Source: CAWDYA01 sp963806495 (GTDB taxonomy: Bacteria; Acidobacteriota; Polarisedimenticolia; JACPZX01; DASXTC01). From it: a stretch of DNA of 64,000 nt. How positions within the stretch are numbered: position 1 is the first letter of the stretch; each line of letters starts with the position of its first letter. The position numbers and the translations under genes are program-made. The notes under the pieces are model-generated. The model worked only from the letters and a program-made list of their open reading frames with translations. It did not search any database and was not told the DNA's origin. Below are positions 54,504 through 61,654 of the stretch, in pieces. The DNA lies in contig CAWDYA010000006.1 in the NCBI GenBank assembly GCA_963806495.1, forward strand, positions 259,973-323,972, read 5' to 3'.

Positions 54504-54836
54504 TTACGAGCGATGCTCGCTCCGGTCACGTGAACGTAGCACGTCCACGATCGGGAAGCGTTCGACGCGAGGTGGTTCTGTGAGCTCGTAGGCGGACTGG
54601 ATACTCTTCCGCAGATCGGACTCGAGGTACTTCCCAAGGGACTCCTCGGAGTCCCAGAGATACACTCCAGCCCACTCCCCAGTGGACTTATCGTAGGAGT
54701 AGTACTTCTGTATCAGCCCATCGACGGTGCGAAACCTCGGCAAGCGCTCTTTGTAGCGGCGCTCGAATTCCTCGCGCGACAGCTCTGACTTCAACCCTCT
54801 GACGATCAGCATGATGGCAGGCTGAGTATCGACCAT
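54504..54836 (-). CDS. YdhR/EthD-like monooxygenase-fold protein
   Basis: Protein of 110 residues with ferredoxin-like dimeric alpha/beta barrel pattern: AIMLIVRGLKSELSREEFER, RYKERLPRFRTVDGLIQKYY, WAGVYLWDSEESLGKYLESD. YdhR-type proteins of this form are annotated as putative monooxygenases, without known substrate. AAGGAG lies seven bases before the ATG at 54836. No attC lies between it and the VOC gene, so a site may have been lost. Confidence 0.75.
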   Translation of the reverse strand: MVDTQPAIMLIVRGLKSELSREEFERRYKERLPRFRTVDGLIQKYYSYDKSTGEWAGVYLWDSEESLGKYLESDLRKSIQSAYELTEPPRVERFPIVDVLRSRDRSEHRS

Positions 54837-55156
54837 CGAGTCTCCTTCCTGCTGTGGCAACGCTCCTGGCGTTGCCTCGTGCTTCCTTCTACCCTGCATT
54901 ATCGCCTCTATTCTGTCTAGCGCAAAGCATGACCCGCGGCGCGTGTCCTCGTCGGAAGAAAGCCTTTCCTGCGGCGATCACCGGCGGCCCGAAATCCCAC
55001 GCTTGTATTCACCCGGGCCGTCACCCACCCCGCAGGACCCCCCGCGCGGGGAGTGAGCCCCAATCGGGACCTCGGACGGTCTCCGCCCGAGTGCGACCCC
55101 GTCAAGACTTGCGCCCAACAACCGACGTCGCACTGGATGAGTTCTGCACTTCAGAC
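54837..55156. other. stretch without recognised gene
   Basis: Open frames here are short and show no similarity to known families. There are G/C-rich runs near 55030-55050 that could form a hairpin (CCCCGCGCGGGG-type) but without a T tract. A stray GCCCAAC at 55113-55119 is complementary to the R box at 55244, but the body homology of the neighbouring site begins at 55157. Confidence 0.4.
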
Positions 55157-55250
55157 GCATAATGCTCACCATGACCTGCGACGGACAACAGTGCGGATGA
55201 CGTCCGCTCCGGGCCCGACAGCGCGCGACAGCGTGAGCCTGCAGTTGGGC
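55157..55250 (-). repeat. degenerate attC site
   Basis: Body aligns with the 95-bp consensus (GCTCACC-TGACCTGCGACGG, TGCGGATGACGTCCGC, GGGCCCGA). The right R box GTTGGGC (55244-55250) is intact, but the left box is GCATAAT; the invariant AAC has become AAT, so the crossover G is lost on the minus strand. Probably not recombination-competent. Confidence 0.7.
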
Positions 55251-55435
55251 GGTTGGTTCCTGGATTCAATGATATTGCCAACAGATTCTGTCATCGCTGC
55301 AAGGGAGACGCTCTGCGTCGCGCATGCCCACCTGATAGGCACCCCCCTCGCGCCCCGGATCAGGCACGGCGGGCGCACGCCCGACGGACCGGCCCCACCG
55401 CTCCCGACCCGCCCGCCGTCGCATGCATGCTGTGG

Positions 55436-55861
55436 CTATTCACCACGCGCATCAACGGACGCAACATACTCTGGTGGGAAGTCGAGAATGGTGAGAACAC
55501 GCTGCAGCCGCGCCGCATATTCGGGGTTTCGTTCATGAGGCCGCGGTGGTTCACGCAGGTTGTAACACAAGGCCGGCGTGGGCGCTCCCTCCAGAGGCTG
55601 GGCGAGTATCGCTTCCGGCCGATACGGCTCAAGCCCTGGAGCGGCGTAGAGCCGGTCGAGCTCTGAGTGCTTGAGAGCGAAGAGCATACCGTAGGCGCGA
55701 GCCCCGGGGGACGGAATCAGCGTGGCACGCTGGCCGATCCGTAACGCGAACCCCTCGACATAGGCGCGCCGCGGGTTGATCGGTTCCACGCCGGCCCCGC
55801 GAAGGACCTCGCCATCCATGAATAGCCCATAGAAGAAGCCATCAACTCGGCGATCGCTCAT
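55436..55861 (-). CDS. AIG2/gamma-glutamylcyclotransferase-like cassette protein
   Basis: Protein of 141 residues. DGFFYGLFMDGEVLRGAGVE is the conserved start loop, YGMLFALKHSELDRLYAA contains the catalytic-type Glu region, and NPEYAARLQRVLTILDFPPE with YVASV ends it. AIG2-like enzymes make 5-oxoproline from gamma-glutamyl amines; the actual substrate here is unknown. The long 185-base gap to its attC is unusual. Confidence 0.82.
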   Translation of the reverse strand: MSDRRVDGFFYGLFMDGEVLRGAGVEPINPRRAYVEGFALRIGQRATLIPSPGARAYGMLFALKHSELDRLYAAPGLEPYRPEAILAQPLEGAPTPALCYNLREPPRPHERNPEYAARLQRVLTILDFPPEYVASVDARGE

Positions 55862-55885
55862 CTTCTTCCACCTCTGTGTGCATAA

Positions 55886-55974
55886 GGCCTAGCGTAGCCT
55901 GCGGTTGGCGAGTCTGCGGACGAAGTCCGCGCCGAGCCCGAACGCAGGACGTAAGGTTAACGCGGCAGTGAGCC
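55886..55974 (-). repeat. attC relic
   Basis: Retains the central palindrome (GCGGACGAAGTCCGC) and arms, but the left box has lost about six bases (GGCCTAGCGTAGCC) and the right box reads GTGAGCC rather than GTTRRRY. Non-functional by sequence. Confidence 0.75.
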
Positions 55975-56103
55975 TGTTTGGTCATCACTTGATCACGTTT
56001 TTGAGGAGATCATGGGTCACGGCCGTGGCGTCTTGACCTTCTCGAGTTCTGGTGCAATGGCACTGGCCTCGAACAACCCAACCCAGAACGGGAAGAACCT
56101 GCC

Positions 56104-56280
56104 TCACCTGACTATCCTCAGCACGACAACAGGCATTTCGGTGATGTGTTCGAGTTCCGGCCCGGCGATTTCCAGGGGCTTTACTCCGTGTCGTCCCCTC
56201 TCCGTCAGCGAAAACGCCTGACCCAGGTCAAGGCCCTTTTCGCTGGCTTGCGCCGTTCTCCATGTTTCAGATTTCGAGAC
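56104..56280 (-). pseudogene. unidentified gene fragment next to CPBP gene
   Basis: In one frame this reads like protein: EVSKSETWRTAQASEKGLDL, AFSLTERGRHGVKPLEIAGP, ELEHITEMPVVVLRIVR then stop. There is no ATG or GTG in front of it before the CPBP stop, so the 5' end is missing. It may be a cassette remnant whose attC was lost. Family not recognised. Confidence 0.3.
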
Positions 56281-56281
56281 C

Positions 56282-56995
56282 TCAGTTGACTCTGTCCAGC
56301 ATGGAGATCGTGTTGAGAATGCAATGGGCAGCGATGAGTGGCCACAGATTACGGCCGAAAGCAACATACCCGATACCCATGGCAAGACCGACCAGACCCA
56401 CTGTAATGGATCGTTCAGAAAGCTCGTAAGAATGTCGGAAACCGAAGATTGCAGCTTGGGCGACCACCGCAAAAACCGTAGCGAACAATCCGCCCGGGAA
56501 AAGCCGCTCGATCCAGTTCAGCAGAAATCCGCGATCGAGCATTTCCTCCAGCATTGACTCAAGCCAGACAAACGGAATGATCGCCAGGAACAGGAACCAG
56601 TTACTGTGAAGATCCCCAAACTTCGTCTCGGCCATTTCGCCCGAGGTGTCTGGGGCCAGTCCGAAGGCGATGTGATCGTTCAACACCTGAAACACAACGA
56701 CTGACGCAATGGCCAGACCAAGAATGGATGCAGTCGCGATCAGCGCGGTCTTGTAGCTCTTGGGTCTACGCACTCCTAGGCTTCGCCATGACACTCCTCT
56801 GACCTTCATGCGCCAGGTTGCTATGAGCAAGGTCGTAGCCGACCACAGCAGCCCATTGGCAATGAACCCGATCTTGGCAAAGTACACCTCTCTTACCAGG
56901 AACATCACAGAAAGATAAATAGCCAGATCAATGAAGACAGGTCCGGCTTGCGATCGTCCTGAACTTCGGGACGGGGCTCCCGGCATGTTCGTCAT
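56282..56995 (-). CDS. CPBP-family (CAAX-like) intramembrane protease, cassette-borne
   Basis: Membrane protein of 237 residues with about seven segments. Catalytic motifs: LESMLEEMLDRGFLL (EExxxR), IFGFRHSYELS (FxxxH) and LIAAHCILNTIS (HxxxN), characteristic of CPBP proteases; some protect against phage or process bacteriocin. The gene is in the usual cassette orientation. Base use around it is lower in GC than in the chromosomal part of the window. No partner gene in the cassette apart from an unidentified fragment. Confidence 0.85.
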   Translation of the reverse strand: MTNMPGAPSRSSGRSQAGPVFIDLAIYLSVMFLVREVYFAKIGFIANGLLWSATTLLIATWRMKVRGVSWRSLGVRRPKSYKTALIATASILGLAIASVVVFQVLNDHIAFGLAPDTSGEMAETKFGDLHSNWFLFLAIIPFVWLESMLEEMLDRGFLLNWIERLFPGGLFATVFAVVAQAAIFGFRHSYELSERSITVGLVGLAMGIGYVAFGRNLWPLIAAHCILNTISMLDRVN

Positions 56996-57020
56996 GTTTG
57001 TACCTTCGTTCCAATAATTC

Positions 57021-57115
57021 AGCTAACGCTCAGCGTAACCTGCGACGGGCGAGCCTGCGGACGAGGTCCGCGCCGAGCCCGAACCCCCGACGTCAGGTTG
57101 ACGCTGTAGTTCGGC
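57021..57115 (-). repeat. attC site, 95 bp
   Basis: Left box AGCTAAC (non-canonical), right box GTTCGGC (57109-57115). Body close to consensus. The right box pairs perfectly with the left box of the next site (GCCGAAC, 57658), marking the ends of one cassette. Confidence 0.9.
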
Positions 57116-57137
57116 GGCTGGCATGACCATTCGGACC

Positions 57138-57166
57138 ATGACGTTCTGACGTTTTAGCAGTATCAT
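57138..57166 (+). promoter_or_regulatory. promoter of inverted RHH/RelE cassette
   Basis: -35 ATGACG (57138-57143), 17-base spacer, -10 TATCAT (57161-57166). The ATG at 57174 is 7 bases after the -10, so the transcript should be leaderless or nearly so. No Shine-Dalgarno. Confidence 0.6.
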
Positions 57167-57173
57167 TCCCGGC

Positions 57174-57404
57174 ATGAGTGCTACGCGACGAGCAACTGTT
57201 TACCTGGACCCCGAATTGCACAGGGCCCTGCGTGTGAAAGCCGCTCAAACTGACCAGACCCTTTCCGACCTAGTGAACGAGGCGGTGCGGCAAACCCTCA
57301 CGGAAGACGCCCAAGACATCCAGGCAGCGCACGCCCGAGCCAAAGAGCCGAGCCTGGACTTTGAAACGGTTCTGAAAGACCCCCGGCGTCGTGGCAAACT
57401 ATAG
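57174..57404 (+). CDS. ribbon-helix-helix antitoxin (CopG/RelB-like)
   Basis: Antitoxin of 76 residues. RRATVYLDPELHRALRVKAA and DQTLSDLVNEAVRQTLTEDA are the RHH strand and helices that bind DNA; the C terminus SLDFETVLKDPRRRGKL would bind the toxin. Starts without a Shine-Dalgarno just after the promoter -10. Inverted relative to the array. Overlaps the toxin GTG by 14 bases. Confidence 0.85.
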   Translation: MSATRRATVYLDPELHRALRVKAAQTDQTLSDLVNEAVRQTLTEDAQDIQAAHARAKEPSLDFETVLKDPRRRGKL

Positions 57405-57823
57405 GCCTTTCATAAAGCTCTCGGGCGTCAATGAACTCGAGGCCTTTTCCCGGCAAGGACCGGCAACGTATCGTCACCAGGATGAAGCGTCTCGCGGTGC
57501 AGCCGCGTCCTGCCGGCTGCGAGAAGCTAACCGGGCACGAACTCTACCGAGTGCGACAGGGTAATTACCGCGTCGTCCAAAGTATCGAAGACGCCGGCGC
57601 CAGAATCACCATAATCAAGCTTGGAGATCGCAAGGACGTGTACCGCTGGACCTGGTCGCCGAACGCTCAGCGTATGCTGCGGCGGGCGAGTCGGCGGACG
57701 AAGTCTGCGCCGAGCCCGACGGCCCGCCTGCAGGTTGACGCTGAGGCCAGGCGGTTCATCACGATACCTTTCCCCTGGTCCGGAGTCTGTCCCAGAGATT
57801 CGAAACGCGTCCGGATGCCATGA
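57391..57823 (+). pseudogene. RelE-type toxin, frameshifted and read through into attC
   Basis: GTG at 57391 begins NYRPFIKLSGVNELEAF; an extra T in the run at 57445-57448 shifts the frame, and the rest follows as GKDRQRIVTRMKRLAVQPRP, ELYRVRQGNYRVVQS and IIKLGDRKDVYR, the normal RelE C terminus. No stop follows: the frame continues through the attC (SPNAQRMLRRASRR) into the next cassette to 57823. With the frameshift the toxin is probably inactive; the second start at 57431 would give a truncated, tailed protein. Confidence 0.7.
57658..57752 (-). repeat. attC site, right R box lost
   Basis: Left box GCCGAAC (57658-57664). The right end reads CTGAGGCCAGGC, so the GTTRRRY box is gone although the L arm CAGGTTGACGCTG is intact. 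It lies seven bases from the stop of the membrane-protein gene. Confidence 0.75.
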
Positions 57824-58259
57824 AGAGTGTCACGCCGAACGCCACCTGTAATATCCCAGGAATGAGGTCTACCCACCCCTGCCTGAATGAGCTGTACGCG
57901 ACGACCACGAGGTGGCTGGTTAGTTCTAGGCCTCGGGCAAAGACAAAGACCCCTGTCGCTGCTACCAAGATGGCTAACAGACCAGATGCCTGGAGTGATG
58001 GGACTATGCGATCGGGTGCCACCATCAGAGCAAGTTGCCGACGTTTTGTGATTAAACCCAGGCTGACCAGGCCGCGAATCAACACGTCGCTGATTGCAAA
58101 TCGAACCGCGAATCCACGGTTTCCCGGCTCCACGCCCTCGGATACCGAGCTGAGCAACATCTCTAGGGCAACGATTGTGCCCACCAGGACGAAGAGCCCC
58201 ATAATTGCGATCGCCACTTCGGCGAGGTCAACGACGGTAGCCGGCGTTCTTTCGCTCAT
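57759..58259 (-). CDS. cassette membrane protein, unknown function
   Basis: Protein of 166 residues with four hydrophobic segments (AEVAIAIMGLFVLVGTIVAL, LIRGLVSLGLI, LLAILVAATGVFVFARG, DLIPGILQVAFGVTLFMASG). A family is not recognised. ATG at 58259 (a TTG is one codon earlier). The start is 14 bases from the attC box of its neighbour, the usual compact cassette layout. Confidence 0.7.
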   Translation of the reverse strand: MSERTPATVVDLAEVAIAIMGLFVLVGTIVALEMLLSSVSEGVEPGNRGFAVRFAISDVLIRGLVSLGLITKRRQLALMVAPDRIVPSLQASGLLAILVAATGVFVFARGLELTSHLVVVAYSSFRQGWVDLIPGILQVAFGVTLFMASGRVSNLWDRLRTRGKVS

Positions 58260-58272
58260 CAAGCTAATACCT

Positions 58273-58367
58273 GTCCAACGCTCCGCGTAGCCTGCGGCGG
58301 GCGAGTCTGCGGACGAAGTCCGCGCCGAGCCCGAACGCCCGACGTCAGGTTGACACTGTAGTTCGGC
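58273..58367 (-). repeat. attC site, 95 bp
   Basis: Left box GTCCAAC (58273-58279), right box GTTCGGC (58361-58367), which pairs with the left box of the next site (GCCGAAC, 58967). The left L arm has one variation (CTCCGCGTAGCC). Confidence 0.9.
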
Positions 58368-58379
58368 ACGTGATCGGAC

Positions 58380-58622
58380 CTACTCAGTGTCTTCGATCTT
58401 CACCCCTCGCCCAGCCAGCACGTTCTCCCTGGCACGTTCGATCCTCTTGAGGAATCGCGGATCGCGCTCGAGGCGATACTCAAACCATGCCTCTTCTGAC
58501 TCGAAACCAATGAGCACGCCCGCCGGCTTACCATGGCGGGTGATAACGACCTCCTCCTTCTCGGCAAGGCGCAAAATTCTTGACAGATCGTCCTTAACCT
58601 CAGACAAAGGTATCTTTTTCAC
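58380..58622 (-). CDS. Phd/YefM-type antitoxin
   Basis: Antitoxin of 80 residues. KKIPLSEVKDDLSRILRLAE, KEEVVITRHGKPAGVLIGFE is the Phd/YefM N-terminal DNA-binding fold; the C-terminal ERDPRFLKRIERARENVLAG wraps the toxin. It is the second gene of the pair and its ATG overlaps the toxin stop by four bases, so toxin is first, unlike classical yefM-yoeB. Confidence 0.9.
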   Translation of the reverse strand: MKKIPLSEVKDDLSRILRLAEKEEVVITRHGKPAGVLIGFESEEAWFEYRLERDPRFLKRIERARENVLAGRGVKIEDTE

Positions 58623-58912
58623 CTGGATTCACCTTCTCTCTTCAACCACCCGGCTGCATCCGCCTTTCGAACGACCGCCAAGACCGCCACCGTCTTCCCA
58701 CCTACGTCGTAGAATACCCGAACCTCCCCTACTCGGAGTCGGTACTGCGGCTTCGAAAGGCCACGCAACCTCTTGATTCGACTACGACTCGCCTGCGAAG
58801 GTTCGTAGCGCAGATGCTTCTCGATGGCGTCACGAACCTCAGCCCTACGGTGGGCATCGAGGCGCTTCAGGTCTGCTACCGCTTCAGGGGCAAGGACTAT
58901 CTCGTGCCGCAT
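58619..58912 (-). CDS. RelE/ParE-superfamily toxin
   Basis: Toxin of 97 residues, predicted mRNA interferase: EIVLAPEAVADLKRLDAHRR, ASRSRIKRLRGLSKPQYRLR, VGEVRVFYDVGGKTVAVLAV. The ATG at 58912 is preferred over an upstream TTG (58936) because the promoter -10 lies between them and transcription should start at about 58914. In usual orientation within its cassette. Confidence 0.88.
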   Translation of the reverse strand: MRHEIVLAPEAVADLKRLDAHRRAEVRDAIEKHLRYEPSQASRSRIKRLRGLSKPQYRLRVGEVRVFYDVGGKTVAVLAVVRKADAAGWLKREGESR

Positions 58913-58921
58913 TCTGGCCAG

Positions 58922-58950
58922 AATATAGCCAGGCAAGGGCTAGAAGTCAA
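58922..58950 (-). promoter_or_regulatory. promoter of RelE/Phd cassette
   Basis: Read on the minus strand: -35 TTGACT (58950-58945), 17-base spacer, -10 TATATT (58927-58922), ATG nine bases later at 58912. Predicts a leaderless message. Confidence 0.7.
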
Positions 58951-58966
58951 GGACTACGGTAGAAGT

Positions 58967-59061
58967 GCCGAACGCTCAGCGTAGCCTGTGGCGGGCGAGT
59001 CTGCGGACGAAGTCCGCGCCACGCCCGACGGCCCTCCGGCAGGTTGAGGCTGTAGTTCGGC
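58967..59061 (-). repeat. attC site, 95 bp
   Basis: Left GCCGAAC (58967-58973), right GTTCGGC (59055-59061). These also pair within the site. The body varies from consensus at CCACGCCCGACGGCCCTCCGG. Confidence 0.92.
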
Positions 59062-59062
59062 A

Positions 59063-59614
59063 TCATGTGCACGGGCCTTGATAAGCAATGCGACGCGCTC
59101 GTTGCGACACAAGATCCCGGAACAGGAGGCAGCGAACGTAAACCGAGCCAGCGAACTCCTCTAGCTTTGGGCAAGCTAGGATTTGGCCGAAGTCTGAGCC
59201 GTCTGGGACTTGTGTCACCTCGAGCTTGCCAGAAGTAGAAATCGAGAGCGCCTCCGACCCAATTGCTGCATTGGCTCTGGGAACGATGAGTCGGTCGTCT
59301 GCTACTGCCGCCACGATGCTGTCTACAGGGATACCCCATTTGGCCAGCACCTTTCCCTCTTCTGAAAACTCTACCACCTCCTCCGGCTCCAGAGCCTTAT
59401 CAACGGCAATTCGTGGCATGGAGTCAACTCGAGCAACGGCAACTTTTGCCGAGCATGCAGGGTGTTCATAAATTCGGATTACCCGCGGGTCGTTCTCGGC
59501 GTTTGGTCCAGCCCAGAACGCGAGTTCAATGGACCTAGGAGGTTCCCGCCCCGCCGCCGCACACGCCAAAGCGATCAACGCGAAGATCACTCGGCTCATG
59601 ATCGCTGACTTCAT
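59063..59614 (-). CDS. cassette exported protein, unknown
   Basis: Protein of 183 residues with an N-terminal signal (SRVIFALIALACAAAGREPP), so periplasmic or secreted; possibly a lipoprotein, as Cys lies in the hydrophobic stretch. Remaining sequence has no recognised family (ELAFWAGPNAENDPRVIRIY, VRCLLFRDLVSQRARRIAYQ). Stop lies two bases from the R box, ATG nine bases from the next attC. Confidence 0.65.
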   Translation of the reverse strand: MKSAIMSRVIFALIALACAAAGREPPRSIELAFWAGPNAENDPRVIRIYEHPACSAKVAVARVDSMPRIAVDKALEPEEVVEFSEEGKVLAKWGIPVDSIVAAVADDRLIVPRANAAIGSEALSISTSGKLEVTQVPDGSDFGQILACPKLEEFAGSVYVRCLLFRDLVSQRARRIAYQGPCT

Positions 59615-59622
59615 CAGTGTAT

Positions 59623-59717
59623 GCCTAACGCTCAGCGTAACCTGCGTCGGGCGAGTCTGCGGACGAAGTCCGCGCCACGCCCGACGGCCCTCCGGCAGGT
59701 TGAGGCTGTAGTTCGGC
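59623..59717 (-). repeat. attC site, 95 bp
   Basis: Left GCCTAAC (59623-59629), right GTTCGGC (59711-59717). Right box pairs perfectly with the left box of the following site (60220). Body shares the CCACGCCCGACGGCCCTCCGG variant with the preceding site. Confidence 0.92.
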
Positions 59718-59730
59718 GGATGTCAGAAGG

Positions 59731-60198
59731 CTAGGGTGTTTTGAGCGCGAGTGCGTGACGAAGTTCCTCGAGTGGTTCCTCTGGGAAGTCATGATGTACC
59801 CACTGTTGACGATATCTCTCGCTACTCCATTCAGATTTGACGGCCTGCAAGGCTAGCAACAAGGCCGAGGAAAACTCCTGTGTCGAGCAGAGCCCGTCGA
59901 GAAGGAGTTTCCCATCTGCATCGGGCGCCCGGGAGTCTATGTGTTGAAACCCGATCAGCCGCAGTTTCAACACTCCCGGGGTCAACTGTTCGAACAACCA
60001 ACGGTATTCCCCTGGCTCCTCGAAGAAGGACACGCGCTCACAAGTTGAACCCTTGACTAGCCGTACCACCGCGGAGCTCAAATCACCCAAGGCGTCTGAA
60101 AGATACGACGCAGTGATGCTCACGCTCTCATCGCCGATCGTGGCGGTACAGACAGCCCAGCCTGGGCCGTCAAGTTCATACTTGATCTCGACCCGCAA
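59731..60198 (-). CDS. cassette hypothetical protein, 155 residues
   Basis: No family recognised. A beta-rich N terminus (MRVEIKYELDGPGWAVCTAT), ITASYLSDALGDLSSAVVRL and SFFEEPGEYRWLFEQLTPG, then helical C terminus (EFSSALLLALQAVKSEWSSE). Cytoplasmic. TTG start at 60198 with AGAGGAC upstream. Resembles small proteins of unknown function common in cassettes. Confidence 0.6.
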   Translation of the reverse strand: MRVEIKYELDGPGWAVCTATIGDESVSITASYLSDALGDLSSAVVRLVKGSTCERVSFFEEPGEYRWLFEQLTPGVLKLRLIGFQHIDSRAPDADGKLLLDGLCSTQEFSSALLLALQAVKSEWSSERYRQQWVHHDFPEEPLEELRHALALKTP

Positions 60199-60219
60199 CG
60201 TGTCCTCTAGGTTTCTTCT

Positions 60220-60314
60220 GCCGAACGCTCAGCGTAACCTGCGGCGGGCGAGTCTGCGGACGAAGTCCGCGCCGAGCCCGAACGCCCGACGTCAGGGTGA
60301 CGCTGTAGTTAGGC
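60220..60314 (-). repeat. attC site, 95 bp
   Basis: Left GCCGAAC (60220-60226), right GTTAGGC (60308-60314). Right arm has CAGGGTGACGCTG, one base off consensus. Confidence 0.92.
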
Positions 60315-60320
60315 GCTCTG

Positions 60321-60788
60321 TCACGTCCTAATCGCTTGCACCCCCGACCGAGCCAAAGCTGCACCGACTATGTCTACGGGGATGCCTGCAGCACGGGCCA
60401 GTTCCATCGCACGCTGGTCCGTGGCTAGCGGCCATTCCCGCCTCAAATACCAGAATACAAGACATGCCGCCCCTGAGGCTGGATAGGCCCAAGCCCAACT
60501 TTGACTCTCGGACCTCAACACCGCTACTCCCCCAAAGAAGAGGAGTGCCAAACCGACTGTAACCAAACCCGCCCGGTAATACCCTTGCAGTGCGGACCTG
60601 ACACTCAACCCTAGTTTCTGAACTCTCCAGCCGGCAGGATTCCCAGGGTCCCTTACGATGAGCACGGTTTGCACCGGGAAGACCGGGAAAAACGTGAAGT
60701 GAAGAAACTGGGTTGCCACATAGAAGAGTCCCGGGACATGATCGATGTATCCATAGAGTCGCCAACCGTAGACAATCACTTGTGCCAT
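60321..60788 (-). CDS. cassette membrane protein, 155 residues
   Basis: Two to four hydrophobic segments: VPGLFYVATQFLHFTFFPVF, YRAGLVTVGLALLFFGGVAV, AYPASGAACLVFWYLRR, then a short cytoplasmic C terminus (MELARAAGIPVDIVGAALAR). No family recognised. Upstream TTAGGGGCGAGGGC may serve as ribosome site before ATG at 60788. Confidence 0.6.
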   Translation of the reverse strand: MAQVIVYGWRLYGYIDHVPGLFYVATQFLHFTFFPVFPVQTVLIVRDPGNPAGWRVQKLGLSVRSALQGYYRAGLVTVGLALLFFGGVAVLRSESQSWAWAYPASGAACLVFWYLRREWPLATDQRAMELARAAGIPVDIVGAALARSGVQAIRT

Positions 60789-60821
60789 AAAAACTATGCC
60801 CTCGCCCCTAACACATGATGC

Positions 60822-60916
60822 GCCGAACGCTCAGCGTAACCTGCGGCGGGCGAGTCTGCGGACGAAATCCGCGCCGAGCCCGACGGCCCGCCCACAGGTT
60901 GACGCTGTAGTTAGCC
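60822..60916 (-). repeat. attC site, 95 bp
   Basis: Left GCCGAAC (60822-60828), right GTTAGCC (60910-60916), which pairs perfectly with the left box of the next site (GGCTAAC, 61655). The centre reads GGACGAAATCCGC, one mismatch in the palindrome. Confidence 0.92.
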
Positions 60917-60942
60917 GGACCCGAGGGTATGGCTGCCCGGCC

Positions 60943-60971
60943 TTGACAACATGTCAGTACTGACATATATT
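60943..60971 (+). promoter_or_regulatory. higBA promoter with palindromic operator
   Basis: -35 TTGACA (60943-60948), 17-base spacer, -10 TATATT (60966-60971): near-consensus. The spacer includes a perfect palindrome TGTCAGTACTGACA (60952-60965), a likely HigA operator for autorepression. The ATG at 60982 is ten bases after the -10, so leaderless. Confidence 0.8.
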
Positions 60972-60981
60972 CCTGGCACCT

Positions 60982-61317
60982 ATGAACCCACCGGGCAAAC
61001 CGCTGGTTTGGCTGCAGGGCGAGATCAAGACGCCCCCATTCTCGGCCGAGGCAAGAGTGGAGGCCGGATATCTGTTGAGACGACTACAACCTGGCCACAC
61101 TGTCCCGATGCCCCACTCTCGGCCCATGCCGGTCATTGGCCGGCGTTGCCACGAGCTGCGGGTGAAAGACCGTGGCCATGAATGGCGGATCGTGTACCGC
61201 GCCGACCCGGACGCGCTGGTGATCGCGGACGTCTTTGAGAAGACAACCCGTGCGACGCCATCACGCGTCATTGATGAATGCAAGCGCCGCTTGCGTTTGT
61301 ACGATGAGGTCAAGTAG
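60982..61317 (+). CDS. higB: HigB-type toxin (Gp49-like)
   Basis: Toxin of 111 residues: PVIGRRCHELRVKDRGHEWR, IVYRADPDALVIADVFEKTT, TPSRVIDECKRRLRLYDEVK follow the HigB/Gp49 RelE-like mRNA interferase pattern. The first gene of the pair, as usual for higBA; stop is 12 bases before higA. Inverted relative to the array. Confidence 0.85.
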   Translation: MNPPGKPLVWLQGEIKTPPFSAEARVEAGYLLRRLQPGHTVPMPHSRPMPVIGRRCHELRVKDRGHEWRIVYRADPDALVIADVFEKTTRATPSRVIDECKRRLRLYDEVK

Positions 61318-61329
61318 GGAGAAGCAGCG

Positions 61330-61650
61330 ATGAAACAGGATAAGAAAACACGCCTCGAGCGAGCAGGATGGAAGGTTGGAACCGTTCGCGAGTTTCTCAA
61401 TCTGTCGGACCTGGATTCGGCCCTCGTCGAACTCAAGCTCGCCCTAAGCCGCGGGCTGCGGGAGAAACGCACCAAGCGAAAGTTGACCCAGGCGCAACTC
61501 GCGCGGCTTGTGCACTCCAGCCAGTCTCGCGTTGCGAAAATGGAAGCCGGCGACCCCACGGTTTCCATCGATCTGCTCGTTCGTTCCTTTCTCGCCATGG
61601 GTGCTACCCAGAAGGAACTCGGACGGATCATCGCAGACACCAAGCAGTAG
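61330..61650 (+). CDS. higA: HigA-type antitoxin (XRE HTH)
   Basis: Antitoxin and repressor of 106 residues. N-terminal part VREFLNLSDLDSALVELKLA then a Cro/C1 HTH: LTQAQLARLVHSSQSRVAKM, EAGDPTVSIDLLVRSFLAMG. GGAGAAGC is present before the ATG at 61330. It probably binds the palindrome at 60952-60965. Stop is four bases before the attC. Confidence 0.88.
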   Translation: MKQDKKTRLERAGWKVGTVREFLNLSDLDSALVELKLALSRGLREKRTKRKLTQAQLARLVHSSQSRVAKMEAGDPTVSIDLLVRSFLAMGATQKELGRIIADTKQ

Positions 61651-61654
61651 TCCC

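Noticed and set aside
55113..55119. GCCCAAC as true left end of a 138-bp attC with the box at 55244
   Set aside because: It is perfectly complementary, but homology with the other sites begins only at 55157; the match may be chance.
55166..55378. 70-codon minus-strand open frame between attC and the AIG2-like gene
   Set aside because: Its second half is attC translation and the first half shows no family similarity.
58913..58936. TTG start for the RelE toxin at 58936
   Set aside because: This TTG lies within the spacer of a near-consensus promoter, whose -10 box is downstream of it; the ATG at 58912 fits.
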